A stretch of 64,000 bases of DNA, from the NCBI RefSeq assembly GCF_028464065.1, contig NZ_CP116808.1, positions 3,501,501 through 3,565,500 on the forward strand, in the 5' to 3' direction. The position numbers were made by a program, and so were the translations under genes. Numbering within the stretch: the first letter of the stretch is position 1; each line of letters starts with the position of its first letter. The stretch comes from Saprospira sp. CCB-QB6. Lineage in GTDB: Bacteria; Bacteroidota; Bacteroidia; Chitinophagales; Saprospiraceae. The notes under the pieces are model-generated. The model had not been told where the DNA came from. It ran no database searches and worked only from the letters and a program-made list of their open reading frames with translations. This document shows positions 51,354-60,624 of the stretch, in pieces.

Positions 51354-51878
51354 TTATTTGTTTCTCACCCAACGTAGGCCCGTTAAGAGCTCTGGGATAG
51401 CTCGTTTTTCTTTATTATTAGACAAAATGACCAAATTGAGGGAGAATAAACCCAAATAGTAGAAGAGAAAGAAGGGGAGAGCATTCTCCTCAGCTAGAAA
51501 AACAGCCAATAGGCCTAAGTTGAGCAAAAAGCCTTTAATGAGCAGCCGCAAAATGAGCTGTTTGTTGGTTGGTTTTTCTCCTTGCAGATTGACCAAGCGA
51601 AGGGAAAATAAGCGCTTGGCCGCAGACGCTTGCCAGTTGCTTTGTTCCAAAACAAAATGATAGCCTAAGGCAATACCAAGATGAATAATCCAGATCAACA
51701 TAATTTCTTCATCAGATCGGGAAAACTGCCAGAACCGATGAATACTTCTGTCTAAACTAGTTTCTTCGATTAGGTAAAAGCTAATAAATCCGGTCAAAAT
51801 AGCTAAAAAGAGGAGGTCAAATATAAAGGAGGCAATGCGATGACTCGTTTCTGGAGGGCTTAAGTTGGGGGGCGCCAT
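51354..51878 (-). CDS. RDD-family membrane protein
   Basis: 174 residues. RDD hallmark near the N-terminus (SHRIASFIFDLLFLAI; here His-Arg-Ile...Asp replaces the usual RRxxAxxxD). Three hydrophobic segments follow (about 20-40, 62-80, 110-150), with ASAAKRLFSLRLVN typical of the mid-family region. Role unknown; RDD proteins are often transport-related. Downstream of the ABC-F gene by 19 bases. Confidence 0.8.
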   Translation of the reverse strand: MAPPNLSPPETSHRIASFIFDLLFLAILTGFISFYLIEETSLDRSIHRFWQFSRSDEEIMLIWIIHLGIALGYHFVLEQSNWQASAAKRLFSLRLVNLQGEKPTNKQLILRLLIKGFLLNLGLLAVFLAEENALPFFLFYYLGLFSLNLVILSNNKEKRAIPELLTGLRWVRNK

Positions 51879-51897
51879 AGGAGGTTGATTTTATGCG

Positions 51898-53766
51898 TTA
51901 GCTAAGTTCTTCAACGAGTTCCATCCATTGCATTTCTTTCTCGTCCAGCTCTTCTTGGATGAGATTGAGCTCTTTGGATAATTCTACAATTTGCTCGCTG
52001 CTCAGGCTGCTATCATTAAAGCCTTCGGAAAGTTTTTGTTTTTTCTCTTCCAGCTTTTCGATTTGGCGTTCTAGCTTTTTGATTTCTTTGCGTTCCTCTT
52101 TAGAGGGGTTTCGGCTCTTTTTGACTTCTACCTTTTGTTTTTCGACCTTTTTTTCGGCTTCTTTTTGTAGCTGTTCGGCTTTTTGGGCCTCGGCTTGGGC
52201 TAGGCGGTAATCGGTATAGTTGCCAGGGAAATCACGGACCTGGCTGCCTTCGCCTAAAACAAAAACATGCTCTACAATACGGTCCATAAAATAGCGGTCG
52301 TGAGAAACCAAAAGCACGCAGCCGGGAAACTCCTGTAAAAACTCTTCAAGGACCTGTAAACTAACGATATCTAAATCATTGGTGGGCTCATCCAGAATCA
52401 GGAAGTTGGGGTTATCCATCAGGATGCAAAGTAAATGTAGGCGGCGCAGCTCTCCTCCACTCAATTTAGAAATGAAGGTTTGTTGTTTGCTGGGGTCAAA
52501 TAAAAAGCGCTCCATCAGTTGGGAGGCCGATAGCTTTTTGCCGCCATTCATAGGAATATAATCAGCAATATCGCGGACCACATCTAGGGCCTTTTTATCG
52601 GTTTTGATTTGCATATTGGCTTGGGTATAATAGCCAATTTTAAGGGTTTCCCCATGCACCACTTTGCCGGTATCGGAGGCCAGGTTTTGGGTAATAATAT
52701 TGAGTAGGGTAGATTTACCTGTACCGTTTCGGCCAATAATGCCTAGGCGGTCTCGTTTTCTGAACTTATAATCCAGCTTCTCGAAGAGAATTTGTCCGCG
52801 ATAGCTTTTAGAGATATTGTGTAGCTCAAGGATTTTGGAGCCTAGGCGGCTCATTTGGATATCGAGTTCGAGTTCGCCTTCTTCGGTTTTTTTCTTGGCC
52901 TTGGCCTCAATTTGGTAGAAGTCATCTACTCTAGATTTGGCCTTAGTGCCACGGGCTTGGGGTTGTCTGCGCATCCATTCCAGCTCTTTTTTGTAGAGCT
53001 TTTTGGTTCGGGCCAAGTTGGCGGCCTCATTGGCTTGGCGCAGGGCTTTTTTCTCTAAAAACTGGCTATAATTGCCAGCATATTTGAAGAGTTCTTGCTG
53101 GTCCAGTTCTAGGATTTGGTTACAAACGGCATCTAGGAAATAGCGGTCGTGGGTAACGGTTAGCAAGGTGATTTTAGCTTGCTTGAGATAATCTTGTAGC
53201 CACTCAATCATATCGAGATCGAGGTGGTTGGTGGGCTCATCCAAGATAAGGAAATCGGGTTCGTCGATGAGGACTTTGGCTAGGGCCACCCGTTTTTTTT
53301 GTCCACCAGAAAGTTGGCCGAGGGGGCGGTCCAGATAATCTACTTTAAGGACGGAGAGAATCATTTTGACCTTTTGGTCATAATTCCAAGCATTTAGGCG
53401 ATCCATATCGCTGAGTGCTTTTTGCAAATGCTCGGCATTTTCGGGTTGCTTCATGGCCTTTTCATAATTGGCCAAGGCTTGCATGATGGGGTTGGCCGAT
53501 TGGTAGACGGCTTCAAAGACCGTAAGCAGGGGGCTCATATTGGGCTCTTGCTTGAGGAAAACGGTTTGGATATTGGGATGTAGCCAAACTTTTCCGCCTT
53601 CTGGGCTTTCTTCGCCGGCTAGGGTACGGAGCAAAGAGGTTTTGCCCGTTCCGTTTTTGGCCACCAAGGCTACTTTATCGCCTTGGTTGATATAGAAGGT
53701 AATATCGGTAAAGAGGACGCGATCGCCATAGGCTTTATTCAGGCCCTCTACGCTGAGGTAATTCAT
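51898..53766 (-). CDS. ABC-F ATPase, Uup-like
   Basis: 622 residues with two ATP-binding domains and no membrane segment. Domain 1: Walker A AKNGTGKTSLL, signature LSGGQKKRVALAK, Walker B DFLILDEPTNHLD. Domain 2: GRNGTGKSTLL, LSGGELRRLHLLC, NFLILDEPTNDLD. A basic inter-domain linker (MRRQPQARGTKAKSRVDDF) and a C-terminal coiled coil (about 540-622) match the Uup subgroup. Known: ABC-F proteins act on ribosomes; Uup also affects DNA precision excision and ribosome assembly. First gene of a minus-strand run to RDD, murA and fabG. Confidence 0.95.
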   Translation of the reverse strand: MNYLSVEGLNKAYGDRVLFTDITFYINQGDKVALVAKNGTGKTSLLRTLAGEESPEGGKVWLHPNIQTVFLKQEPNMSPLLTVFEAVYQSANPIMQALANYEKAMKQPENAEHLQKALSDMDRLNAWNYDQKVKMILSVLKVDYLDRPLGQLSGGQKKRVALAKVLIDEPDFLILDEPTNHLDLDMIEWLQDYLKQAKITLLTVTHDRYFLDAVCNQILELDQQELFKYAGNYSQFLEKKALRQANEAANLARTKKLYKKELEWMRRQPQARGTKAKSRVDDFYQIEAKAKKKTEEGELELDIQMSRLGSKILELHNISKSYRGQILFEKLDYKFRKRDRLGIIGRNGTGKSTLLNIITQNLASDTGKVVHGETLKIGYYTQANMQIKTDKKALDVVRDIADYIPMNGGKKLSASQLMERFLFDPSKQQTFISKLSGGELRRLHLLCILMDNPNFLILDEPTNDLDIVSLQVLEEFLQEFPGCVLLVSHDRYFMDRIVEHVFVLGEGSQVRDFPGNYTDYRLAQAEAQKAEQLQKEAEKKVEKQKVEVKKSRNPSKEERKEIKKLERQIEKLEEKKQKLSEGFNDSSLSSEQIVELSKELNLIQEELDEKEMQWMELVEELS

Positions 53767-53869
53767 TTTTTATCGTAATTTTAGAGGGCGAATTTACGAA
53801 AATTAAGGGAACTTCCTGCTTTGCTGAGGGCCAAAACTATTTTGGGTGTAGAAGCGGGCGAAGCCCGCT

Positions 53870-54001
53870 GGCCTAGCGATGCGCAGGGGTGGCCGCAGGC
53901 CAGACCGAGCTTTTGAGCGCAGCGAAAAAGCGAAGGGCCGAGCGAGCAGCGAGCCCCGAAACGTAGCGCCGCAAGGCGAAGCCGCAGCGGAGGCCCCAAA
54001 A
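53870..54001 (+). repeat. DIR repeat, plus orientation
   Basis: Preceded by stem AGCGGGCGAAGCCCGCT. GGCCTAGCGATGCGCAG, GTGGCCGCAGGCCAGACC, stem GCTTTTGAGCGCAGCGAAAAAGC, AGGGCCGAGCGAGCAGCGAGC, stem around GCCGCAAGGCGAAGCCGC, ending GGCCCCAAAA, 13 bases before the next start codon. Confidence 0.9.
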
Positions 54002-54014
54002 CAACAAAAATAAG

Positions 54015-54788
54015 ATGATAAAAACAGTAAGTACCCTCTTTATGCTCGCTATGTCTAGCTTTGTTTGGGGGCAAAAACAGGCGGCCTTAGCGGCTTTAGA
54101 AGCGGCTTATCCCGATGCTTTTTTGGAAGTGAATGAGCGGGAGATTATTTGGAAAGATGGCAGCCGCATGCCCTTTGATGATGGGCGAACAAAAACATTT
54201 TTGCAGTTATTGACGGAGCCGGATTTGGAGGACCAAATTGCAGCCATGCCTTATCCTAGGGGCTTGAGTGCAACGCCTTTGCGAGGGGAAGATCCTGGTC
54301 GGGTGCGTTATGAGCCCTTTTTTAAGAAAATGTATGGGGCTTCGGCTGGGGAGGTGCGTAAAAACTTAAAAACCGTAATTTGGTTGCCAAAGAGTTTGGG
54401 CATCAAGTTGCAAATGACGGAGGTAAATGGGGTGGCGGATAAGTTGCAGGCTTTGTCCAATCGTTTGGATACGATGCCTCATTTGCATAAATACTTGCAA
54501 AATCCGGGGGGGACCTTCAACTGGCGAAAAATTGCGGGGACCAATCGGCAGAGCATGCATAGTTTTGGCATGACCATCGATATCAATGTGGCCTATTCGA
54601 ATTATTGGCGTTGGGCCGTCAAAGGCAATGATCCAGAGGGAAAGCGGATCATTGCCTATAAAAACCGCATTCCGATGGAGTTGGTCCTTTTATTTGAGGA
54701 ATACGGTTTTATTTGGGGGGGCAAATGGTATCATTATGATACTATGCACTTTGAATATCGGCCCGAATTATTGCAAAAAATGCCTTAG
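54015..54788 (+). CDS. M15-family D-Ala-D-Ala carboxypeptidase-like protein
   Basis: 257 residues. Signal peptide MIKTVSTLFMLAMSSFVWG. Peptidase_M15_4-like metal site: SMHSFGMTIDINVAY (His and Asp ligands) and GKWYHYDTMHFEYRPELL (His ligand and HFE). Known: such Zn peptidases cut peptidoglycan stem peptides (VanY/LdcB-like). The start lies only 13 bases after a DIR A end, so its promoter must be within or before the repeat. Its stop overlaps the AMP nucleosidase stop by four bases (convergent). Confidence 0.88.
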   Translation: MIKTVSTLFMLAMSSFVWGQKQAALAALEAAYPDAFLEVNEREIIWKDGSRMPFDDGRTKTFLQLLTEPDLEDQIAAMPYPRGLSATPLRGEDPGRVRYEPFFKKMYGASAGEVRKNLKTVIWLPKSLGIKLQMTEVNGVADKLQALSNRLDTMPHLHKYLQNPGGTFNWRKIAGTNRQSMHSFGMTIDINVAYSNYWRWAVKGNDPEGKRIIAYKNRIPMELVLLFEEYGFIWGGKWYHYDTMHFEYRPELLQKMP

Positions 54789-55558
54789 AATTTGAGGTGG
54801 CGAACGGTCAAGCCATCGTTCATGATTTGCTTGAGGGAGCCAATGCCCATATCGAGATGTTCCTCTACATAATTGGCGGTAACTTTATTATCGCTACTAT
54901 CTGTTTTTACGCCTTCTGGCGTCATGGGCATATCGGAAACGAGCAAGAGGGCCCCGGCAGAGATTTTATTTTGGAAGGCTGCGATAAATAGGGTAGCGGT
55001 TTCCATATCAATAGCGAGGCAGCGCATTTTGCGGAGATATTCTTTAAAATCCTCATCATATTCCCAGACGCGGCGGTTGGTGGTATATACGGTCCCCGTC
55101 CAATAATCTAGATTATGGTCGCGAATGGTCGTAGAGATGGCTTTTTGGAGGGCAAAAGAGGGGAGGGCCGGGATTTCTGGTGGGAAATAGTCGTTAGAAG
55201 TACCTTCGCCACGGATAGCGGCGATGGGGAGAATCCAGTCGCCCACTTTATTTTTTTGGTTGCGCAAGCCCCCACATTTGCCCAAGAAAAGGCAGGCTTT
55301 GGGTTTGATGGCGGAGAGCAGATCCATGATTGTAGCGGCATTGGGACTTCCCATTCCGAAGTTGATGATCGTAATGCCATCGGCGGTGGCGGTTTGCATG
55401 GCTTTGCCTTTTCCGCGAATTTCTACGCCATAGCGATCGGCAAAGAGTTGTACATAATTGCTGAAGTTAGTCAGCAAAATATATTTGCCAAAGTCTTCTA
55501 GAGGGGTGTCCGTATAGCGTGGGAGCCAGTTTTCTACAATTGCTTTTTTAGTTTTCAT
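54785..55558 (-). CDS. amn: AMP nucleosidase
   Basis: 257 residues, the short Bacteroidota form. It has MKTKKAIVENWLPRYTDTPLEDFGKYILLTNF (family start) and a purine-nucleoside-phosphorylase-like core: IINFGMGSPNAATIMDLL, CLFLGKCGGL, AIRGEGTSNDYFPPEIPALP, CLAIDMETATLF and LLLVSDMPMTPEGVKT. Reaction: AMP to adenine plus ribose 5-phosphate. Convergent with the M15 gene. A later hairpin (55649) belongs to the next gene. Confidence 0.92.
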   Translation of the reverse strand: MKTKKAIVENWLPRYTDTPLEDFGKYILLTNFSNYVQLFADRYGVEIRGKGKAMQTATADGITIINFGMGSPNAATIMDLLSAIKPKACLFLGKCGGLRNQKNKVGDWILPIAAIRGEGTSNDYFPPEIPALPSFALQKAISTTIRDHNLDYWTGTVYTTNRRVWEYDEDFKEYLRKMRCLAIDMETATLFIAAFQNKISAGALLLVSDMPMTPEGVKTDSSDNKVTANYVEEHLDMGIGSLKQIMNDGLTVRHLKF

Positions 55559-55648
55559 TAGCTATATTTTATGGTTAAAAAATTTAGGGCATTTTTTCAA
55601 ACTAATAAAAAAGCTCGAGTTGCAAAAAACTTTTTGAGAAAAAATAAA

Positions 55649-55688
55649 AAGGCCGTCTTTTTTTGCTCAAAAATTAAAGACGGCTTGA
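55649..55688 (-). terminator. Terminator after the HAD gene
   Basis: AAGCCGTCTTT/AAAGACGGC arms around an A/T-rich loop, followed on the minus strand by TTTTTATTTTTT. Seven bases past the stop at 55696. Confidence 0.8.
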
Positions 55689-55695
55689 AGAGGAT

Positions 55696-56487
55696 TTACT
55701 TCAGCTTGATGAGTTGGTTGGCAATTTTATCTAAGTTAACTTCTTGTAATTCGGGGGCTGGAGCGAGGGGAAAGAGTTGTGCTCCAGCTCTGCTAATAAA
55801 GGCTGTTCGCCAATTGGCCCAAATTGCCCCAGCGATATCCCAACCATGAGCGGCAATCAGCATACAATCTTTGGGATTAACAGCCATTTTTCTGGCGGCC
55901 CAATCATAAGCATCTGCATGCGGTTTATACTTTCCGATATCTTCTACACTTAGGCGATCATCAAAGTAGTCGAGCAATTGAGCATTGGTAAATTGGGTTT
56001 TTACACCAGCATTAGAGGAGTTGGTAAAGGAGACCAGCTTAAATCCTGCTTTTTTGAGCTTTGCTAGTGCCGCTTTTACCTCTGGATGAGGGGGCAAGGA
56101 GCGGAGTGGGCCAACAATGGCTTGTTTTGCCTCTTCAGCGCTTATTGTTATTCCCTGATTAGCTGCTACCATTTGTAGGGCAGCAGCGCCAATAATACCA
56201 AAATCTTGATATTGGCGAGCCGAGGTCATGACTAAAGAATATTGCAACATGGTGGTAAACCAAAGTGGAAGCAGGTCTTCACGATTATTTAGTGCTTTAG
56301 CTACATTCTTGCGCATGGCGGTAAGGTCAAGAAGTGTTTCATTGACATCAAAGAACAAAACTTTGGGGCGATTTTCGTTTTTTTCTGTATGCATATTTTC
56401 TTCTTTTTGTTGAAGCTGGTTGAGCGAAAGGCCGCCTAGAGCAACTAAGGCGGATGACTGCTTGATGAAATTTCTTCTGCTGTTCAT
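55696..56487 (-). CDS. HAD-superfamily haloacid dehalogenase type II with Tat signal
   Basis: 263 residues. N-terminal twin-arginine signal (NSRRNFIKQSSALVALGGL), a Gln/Glu linker, then a HAD domain. It has LFFDVNETLLDL with the nucleophile Asp near residue 47, SFTNSSN (motif II), GKYKPHADAYDWAARKM (motif III Lys) and LIAAHGWDIAGA (motif IV-like). Known: type II 2-haloacid dehalogenases hydrolyse L-2-haloacids; the physiological substrate here is not clear. Export by Tat is unusual for this family. The terminator follows at once. Confidence 0.85.
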   Translation of the reverse strand: MNSRRNFIKQSSALVALGGLSLNQLQQKEENMHTEKNENRPKVLFFDVNETLLDLTAMRKNVAKALNNREDLLPLWFTTMLQYSLVMTSARQYQDFGIIGAAALQMVAANQGITISAEEAKQAIVGPLRSLPPHPEVKAALAKLKKAGFKLVSFTNSSNAGVKTQFTNAQLLDYFDDRLSVEDIGKYKPHADAYDWAARKMAVNPKDCMLIAAHGWDIAGAIWANWRTAFISRAGAQLFPLAPAPELQEVNLDKIANQLIKLK

Positions 56488-56678
56488 TTATACCTATATT
56501 TATATTTATGAATACATCAATTTTAGACTAAAAATCAGTCTTACTACAATTTTTCAAGGGGCTTACCTTTTTTTTAACAAGTCTAGATAGATTTAAGCTT
56601 TAAATACTTTGAACAACCGTTTAGTTAATATATTTTGTAGGGGATAGACCTTATGTTTTACGTTTAGAGACCTAATTT

Positions 56679-58544
56679 ATGTTGAGTCGATTTTTCCTGC
56701 TGTTGTTTATTTCTTTGATTAGTAGTTTTTTATGGGCGCAGCCCTTGTCTAAAAAGGCGCTCAAGCAGTTGCCTGCCTGTGATGCGGCCGATGATTTATT
56801 ATCGGCGCATCAGCCTCGGGAAGATCCTTATAAGGGGATGCAGATGCGCTCTTTTTATTTGTATATGCGAGATAGTACCGCTTTGGCCATAGATCTGTAT
56901 TTGCCTAAAAATATCAAGGCGGGAGAGCGTTTGCCGACCATTGTACGACAGACTCGTTATTGGCGTCGGCCGCAGTTGCGATTTCCCTTTAGTTTGTTTT
57001 CTAGGGGTTTATTGGGACGAACGGGCAAGATGGTACAGCGCTTTTTAGATGAGGGTTATGCGATTGTCAATGTAGATGTTCGGGGTTCTGGGGCTTCTTT
57101 TGGGCAGCGTTTGCATCCATGGAGTCCAGAAGAGCAGGCTGATGGGGCTGAAATTTTGGATTGGATTGTGAAGCAGCCTTGGTCCAATGGTCAGATTGGA
57201 AGTTTGGGGGTGTCTTATGGGGGCACTGCTGCCGAGTTTTTGGCTATACAGCAGCATCCCAATCTCAAGGCGGTGGCCCTGATGTTTTCTTTATATGATG
57301 TTTATGCGGACAATGCTTTTCCAGGCGGCATTCACAATCGTTGGTTTACTTCTAATTGGGGAGATGCCAATGCCTTAATGGATGCCAATGAGTTGCCCCC
57401 CAATGCTGAGGCCTACAAATGGTTGATTAAAGGGGTCGCGCCTGTGCGCAAAAAAAAGAAGCAATTGGGCAAGGCGGTCAGCAGCCATGAAGAGAATAAA
57501 AATGTGCATGAGGGGGCTTTAGAAGTTGATTTTCGAGATGATCGTCCTCGCCAAGGGGCGGGCCGCAAAGTCGATTATTTTAGTCCTCATCTTTATATTG
57601 ATGCCTTGCGTGCTTCTGGGGTGGCGGTTTACTCTTATAGCGGCTGGCAGGATGGGGCCTATGCCGAGGCAGCCATCAAGCGACATTTAGATTTGGGAGC
57701 CGGGGCGCACAAATTGATTTTGGGTCCTTGGGAGCATGGCGGCGCCTACAATATTAGTCCCTATTGTCCTTCTTTGGCCCAATTCGATCATGCGGGCGAG
57801 CTGCTCAAGTTCTTTGATTATCATTTGAAGGGGCAAAAAAATGCCTTGGCCCAAGAAGCGCCCATACATTATTATAGCATTGGGGCCGAGCGCTGGCGGG
57901 CTGCTCAAACTTGGCCTCCTGCGGCAGTAGTTTGGGACAGTTTATTTTTGTCGGATGCAGGTTTGCAGCCTAGTTTTGCCCCCTTAAGCGAGCAAAAAAT
58001 AGTGGCCGATCATCAGTTTGGTACCGGAGAGGTGAATCGCTGGACCGCCGTGAATGGCAAGGTCAAAAGTCCCTACACTTATGCCGATTGGGCCCAGCGA
58101 TCTGCCTCTTTGTTGCATTTTGATGGTCCCCTTTTAGCGGCTCCGCTAGAAATTGTAGGGGAGAGCAAATTGCAGTTGCAACTACAATCTACCGAAGATT
58201 TGGCCGATATCTATGTCTATCTTTCCGAGCTCAAACCCGATGGCAGTGTTCATTATATCACGGAGGGCCAATTGCGGGCCAGTCATCGCCCCAAAACCGC
58301 CTGGCAATCGACCCATTTGCGCAAGGATGCCCAGGCGGTTGTCGCCCAGCAATGGCTAGAATTGCGTTTGCAGCTTTTGCCGGCGGCTTGGCAGTTGCAA
58401 AAGGGCTCTCGCCTGCGCCTTTCTTTGGCTTCTAGCGATAAGGACATTTTTGAGGGCGCTTATACCGACAAAGAATACGATTTGTTGTTCCGCTCGATTC
58501 AAGAGGCCCAATCTTTTTTGCTGCTCCCTGTTTATCAAGACTAA
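56679..58544 (+). CDS. CocE/NonD-family hydrolase (X-Pro dipeptidyl-peptidase S15 type)
   Basis: 621 residues. Signal peptide MLSRFFLLLFISLISSFLWA. Alpha/beta-hydrolase domain with nucleophile Ser179 in GSLGVSYGG, Asp in the GWQDGAYAEAA region and His in GPWEHGGAYN. A helical cap follows and a C-terminal jelly-roll domain ends with LRASHRPKTAW and RLSLASSDKDIFEGAY. Known: this family hydrolyses acyl esters or amides, including peptides with Pro; substrate here unknown. Single gene with its own divergent upstream region of 191 bp. Confidence 0.9.
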   Translation: MLSRFFLLLFISLISSFLWAQPLSKKALKQLPACDAADDLLSAHQPREDPYKGMQMRSFYLYMRDSTALAIDLYLPKNIKAGERLPTIVRQTRYWRRPQLRFPFSLFSRGLLGRTGKMVQRFLDEGYAIVNVDVRGSGASFGQRLHPWSPEEQADGAEILDWIVKQPWSNGQIGSLGVSYGGTAAEFLAIQQHPNLKAVALMFSLYDVYADNAFPGGIHNRWFTSNWGDANALMDANELPPNAEAYKWLIKGVAPVRKKKKQLGKAVSSHEENKNVHEGALEVDFRDDRPRQGAGRKVDYFSPHLYIDALRASGVAVYSYSGWQDGAYAEAAIKRHLDLGAGAHKLILGPWEHGGAYNISPYCPSLAQFDHAGELLKFFDYHLKGQKNALAQEAPIHYYSIGAERWRAAQTWPPAAVVWDSLFLSDAGLQPSFAPLSEQKIVADHQFGTGEVNRWTAVNGKVKSPYTYADWAQRSASLLHFDGPLLAAPLEIVGESKLQLQLQSTEDLADIYVYLSELKPDGSVHYITEGQLRASHRPKTAWQSTHLRKDAQAVVAQQWLELRLQLLPAAWQLQKGSRLRLSLASSDKDIFEGAYTDKEYDLLFRSIQEAQSFLLLPVYQD

Positions 58545-58624
58545 AAGGGCCTTGCCAGCCACACACAACTTTAATCATCATTTAGGCATCTTTTATCTAC
58601 ACCTATTTTATACTAAATAGCTTA

Positions 58625-59047
58625 ATGATGATTAGATTTAGCCTCTTGTTTTTAGTTTTATGTTATGCCCCTTTTATTTTGTATGCGCAAAAAGAGGATA
58701 GTAGTGCTAATATTATTGTGGATGGATATCGAGAGCCGCTAACTATAGATGAGTTAATCCCTGAAGTTGTTCGATCAGAGGTAGATACAAACTGCTATGA
58801 TGTTTTTTTACATAAATTAGACTGCATTAAGCTAGGGATACTGTTTAATAAATTTGATCAATGTGAATCAGGGAGTATTTTTTTGCTTAGGCATATAGAT
58901 GCACCCGAAAAAGTGATCGGTTATGGAGAACTAGAGTCGCTAGAAAACTCTATTTGGTTTTATAGGGAGGAAGATGTTTTATATACTCTCAAAATTGAAG
59001 ATGGGAATTATAAAGTGCATGTAAAAGCGTTTAAAATAGAAGATTAG
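58625..59047 (+). CDS. Small secreted protein, hypothetical
   Basis: 140 residues. Hydrophobic N-terminus (MMIRFSLLFLVLCYAPFILYA) typical of a signal peptide. Then an acidic beta-rich domain (IIVDGYREPLTIDELIPEVV; DCIKLGILFNKFDQCE) with two or three Cys. No family recognised. The DIR at 59045 begins inside its stop codon. Lower GC than the repeats around it. Resembles orphan immunity-like proteins, but that is a guess. Confidence 0.6.
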   Translation: MMIRFSLLFLVLCYAPFILYAQKEDSSANIIVDGYREPLTIDELIPEVVRSEVDTNCYDVFLHKLDCIKLGILFNKFDQCESGSIFLLRHIDAPEKVIGYGELESLENSIWFYREEDVLYTLKIEDGNYKVHVKAFKIED

Positions 59048-59159
59048 GGGCCTGCCGCCTTTGGCGGCCGGGCTGTTTCGGGGCTCGCTGCTCGCTCGGC
59101 CCTGCGCGGGCTGCGCCCGCTTGGTCTGGCCTGCGGCCACCCCTGCACATCGCTAGGCC
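59045..59159 (-). repeat. DIR repeat, minus orientation
   Basis: TAGGGGCCTGCCGCC, stem CCGCCTTTGGCGG, GGGCTGTTTCGGGGC, GCTCGCTGCTCGCTCGGCCCTGCG, stem GCGGGCTGCGCCCGC, GGTCTGGCCTGCGGCCAC, ending CTAGGCC. It overlaps the stop codon of the gene at 58625 and is part of the duplicated cassette. Confidence 0.88.
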
Positions 59160-59455
59160 TGCGGCCCTTCGGGCCTGCTATATGGACTGTAGGTTGAAAC
59201 CTACAGCCAATTAACGAATGCATTTTTGTGTTTAATGGAGGGTTGAAACCCTCCACAAATAAACATTTTAGCCCTTCTTTGCTGTTTATTATAACTCATT
59301 ATGGGCCGATGGTTTCAACCATCGGCTCATTTTATTGTGCTTAGTTTGGCCGCTTTTGTTGCTGTGGGTTTCAACCCACAGGTTCAAAAAATAATAGCCG
59401 AACCACAACGGCAAAGAAAAATCCCCTCGTAGGAGGGGATGGTGATTTTTTAGAT
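59160..59455 (+). repeat. Hairpin array, copy 1 of duplicated cassette
   Basis: Ordered hairpins: CTGTAGGTT/AACCTACAG (59187-59206), TGGAGGGTT/AACCCTCCA (59236-59255), ATGGGCCGATGGTT/AACCATCGGCTCAT (59301-59330), CTGTGGGTT/AACCCACAG (59362-59381) and a CCCCTC/GAGGGG stem (about 59416-59437). About 90 percent identical to 61960-62230 by eye. Confidence 0.85.
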
Positions 59456-59515
59456 AGAAAATCCACCTTAAATTAAGAGATTTTCTGTTTAAGCATTGGG
59501 GTAGGCGTACAAATT

Positions 59516-59647
59516 ATGCCAATTTATACATCAAAAAATGGAAAAATAAATTATAATGCGAGTCTAGATAAAGCTTACAGATCTTGGAGGACTAGAGCTC
59601 AGATGCCATTAAAATTTAATGAGCTAGGTATAGTTGTTCCTAAATGA
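59516..59647 (+). CDS. Short ORF, possible remnant
   Basis: 43 codons: begins MPIYTSKNGKINYNASLDKA and ends ELGIVVPK-stop. It looks like a C-terminal piece of a larger protein because it lacks a start region or domain; the sequence AYRSWRTRAQMPLKF is basic. No family recognised. It sits 33 bases before the lipoprotein gene and could be a relict. Confidence 0.35.
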   Translation: MPIYTSKNGKINYNASLDKAYRSWRTRAQMPLKFNELGIVVPK

Positions 59648-59680
59648 TGATAGGTTTTTAAACAAAAAAGATAGGTTTTT

Positions 59681-60103
59681 ATGATTCTAACTAGTACAGG
59701 TTTTTTACAGAGATTAGTGTTGGGAATAGCCATGTTTTTTATGCTAAACTCATGTATTGAGAAGGAGTGTAGTGGAACTAAAGTTTCTCTGACATTGAAA
59801 GATGTATTAGAGATGGATAATGGTTATGAAATGCATATTCTGGAGACTCAAAATTATTCTCATTGTAAATATAGGGAAGGAAAATTCAGTCTTATGGAGG
59901 ATGGAGCCAGCTATTTAGATACTTGTAAGAATAGAGAGAGGGTGACAAGAATATTATTTTTGCATGAATTTGATGAAAAGAAATTCTATTACAATACGAA
60001 AACTAGAATAATAAGGCCAGAGTATTTGCTAGAAAACCAAATTGGATATGTTGAGGTGAATAATGGCTTACCAGCAGCTATAGGGAAATATATCCGCAAT
60101 TAG
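59681..60103 (+). CDS. Small lipoprotein, hypothetical
   Basis: 140 residues. Lipoprotein-type signal (RLVLGIAMFFMLNSC, Cys then IEKEC). Mature part is beta-rich and charged with two further Cys pairs. Not recognised. In a cluster of small AT-rich genes between two copies of a repeat cassette. Confidence 0.6.
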   Translation: MILTSTGFLQRLVLGIAMFFMLNSCIEKECSGTKVSLTLKDVLEMDNGYEMHILETQNYSHCKYREGKFSLMEDGASYLDTCKNRERVTRILFLHEFDEKKFYYNTKTRIIRPEYLLENQIGYVEVNNGLPAAIGKYIRN

Positions 60104-60132
60104 GTTTTCGTCGAGACTGTTCATGAAACTGT

Positions 60133-60624
60133 AGGCCTTGTTGCATGAATCTAACAAATTAAAAACCAGTTAATTACAAAAAAAACTTGCGAATTAGGCA
60201 TAAAAAAGGGACAAGCCCCGTAGATTTAAGTTTTTTCGACGAACAATAAAACCTCGAGCTGTCCCATGACAAATGTAGAAAAAACCTTACAGAATTACGC
60301 CCTAATCAACAGATTTTATACGGCCCAAGGTAAGTTTGGTTCCCGCCTTTGGCAAGCAAAAACCTCATAGCTAAGCCTTCAAAACGCGGCAGACCTAAAA
60401 CCATTTCCGATGAATTTATTCGCTATTTATTCCGCTTAAAAGTGCTTTTTTCCTTTGGATATCGACAATTAGAAGGTATTCTAAAATGCGTTATTTCCGA
60501 ATATAATTTGGATGTCAAGCCGATATCTTACAGCCAAATATGCCACAGAGTCAAAAAACTAAAGCTGAATCTTAAGCCTAAAAAAGCGGAGAATGTATTT
60601 TCGGTTGTGTTTATTGATAGTCTT
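60133..60624 (+). mobile_element. Truncated IS5-family (IS903-like) element
   Basis: Left end GGCCTTGTTGCATGAATC at 60133-60150 resembles the IS903 terminal inverted repeat (GGCTTTGTTGAATAAATC). The transposase start is at 60265 (MTNVEKTLQNYALINRF...) and ends at a stop after 34 codons. The reading then continues in another frame (KRGRPKTISDEFIRYLFRL, YRQLEGILKCVI, ISYSQICHRVKKL), matching the N-terminal part of IS5-type transposases to FIDS at about 60620. The DDE domain and right end are missing: a decayed relic. Confidence 0.7.
60265..60624 (+). pseudogene. IS5-type transposase, frameshifted and 3'-truncated
   Basis: Frame 1 from the ATG at 60265 gives about 34 codons to a TAG near 60367. 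A +1 shifted frame supplies the family-typical KRGRPKT...RQLEG...SYSQICHR...VFIDS region. About one third of a full transposase remains. Confidence 0.65.

Noticed and set aside
59187-59381. GTTTCAAC/GTTGAAAC cores in series resemble a CRISPR array.
   Set aside because: Repeats differ in stem sequence and are palindromic; spacing is irregular; no cas genes or leader are present.
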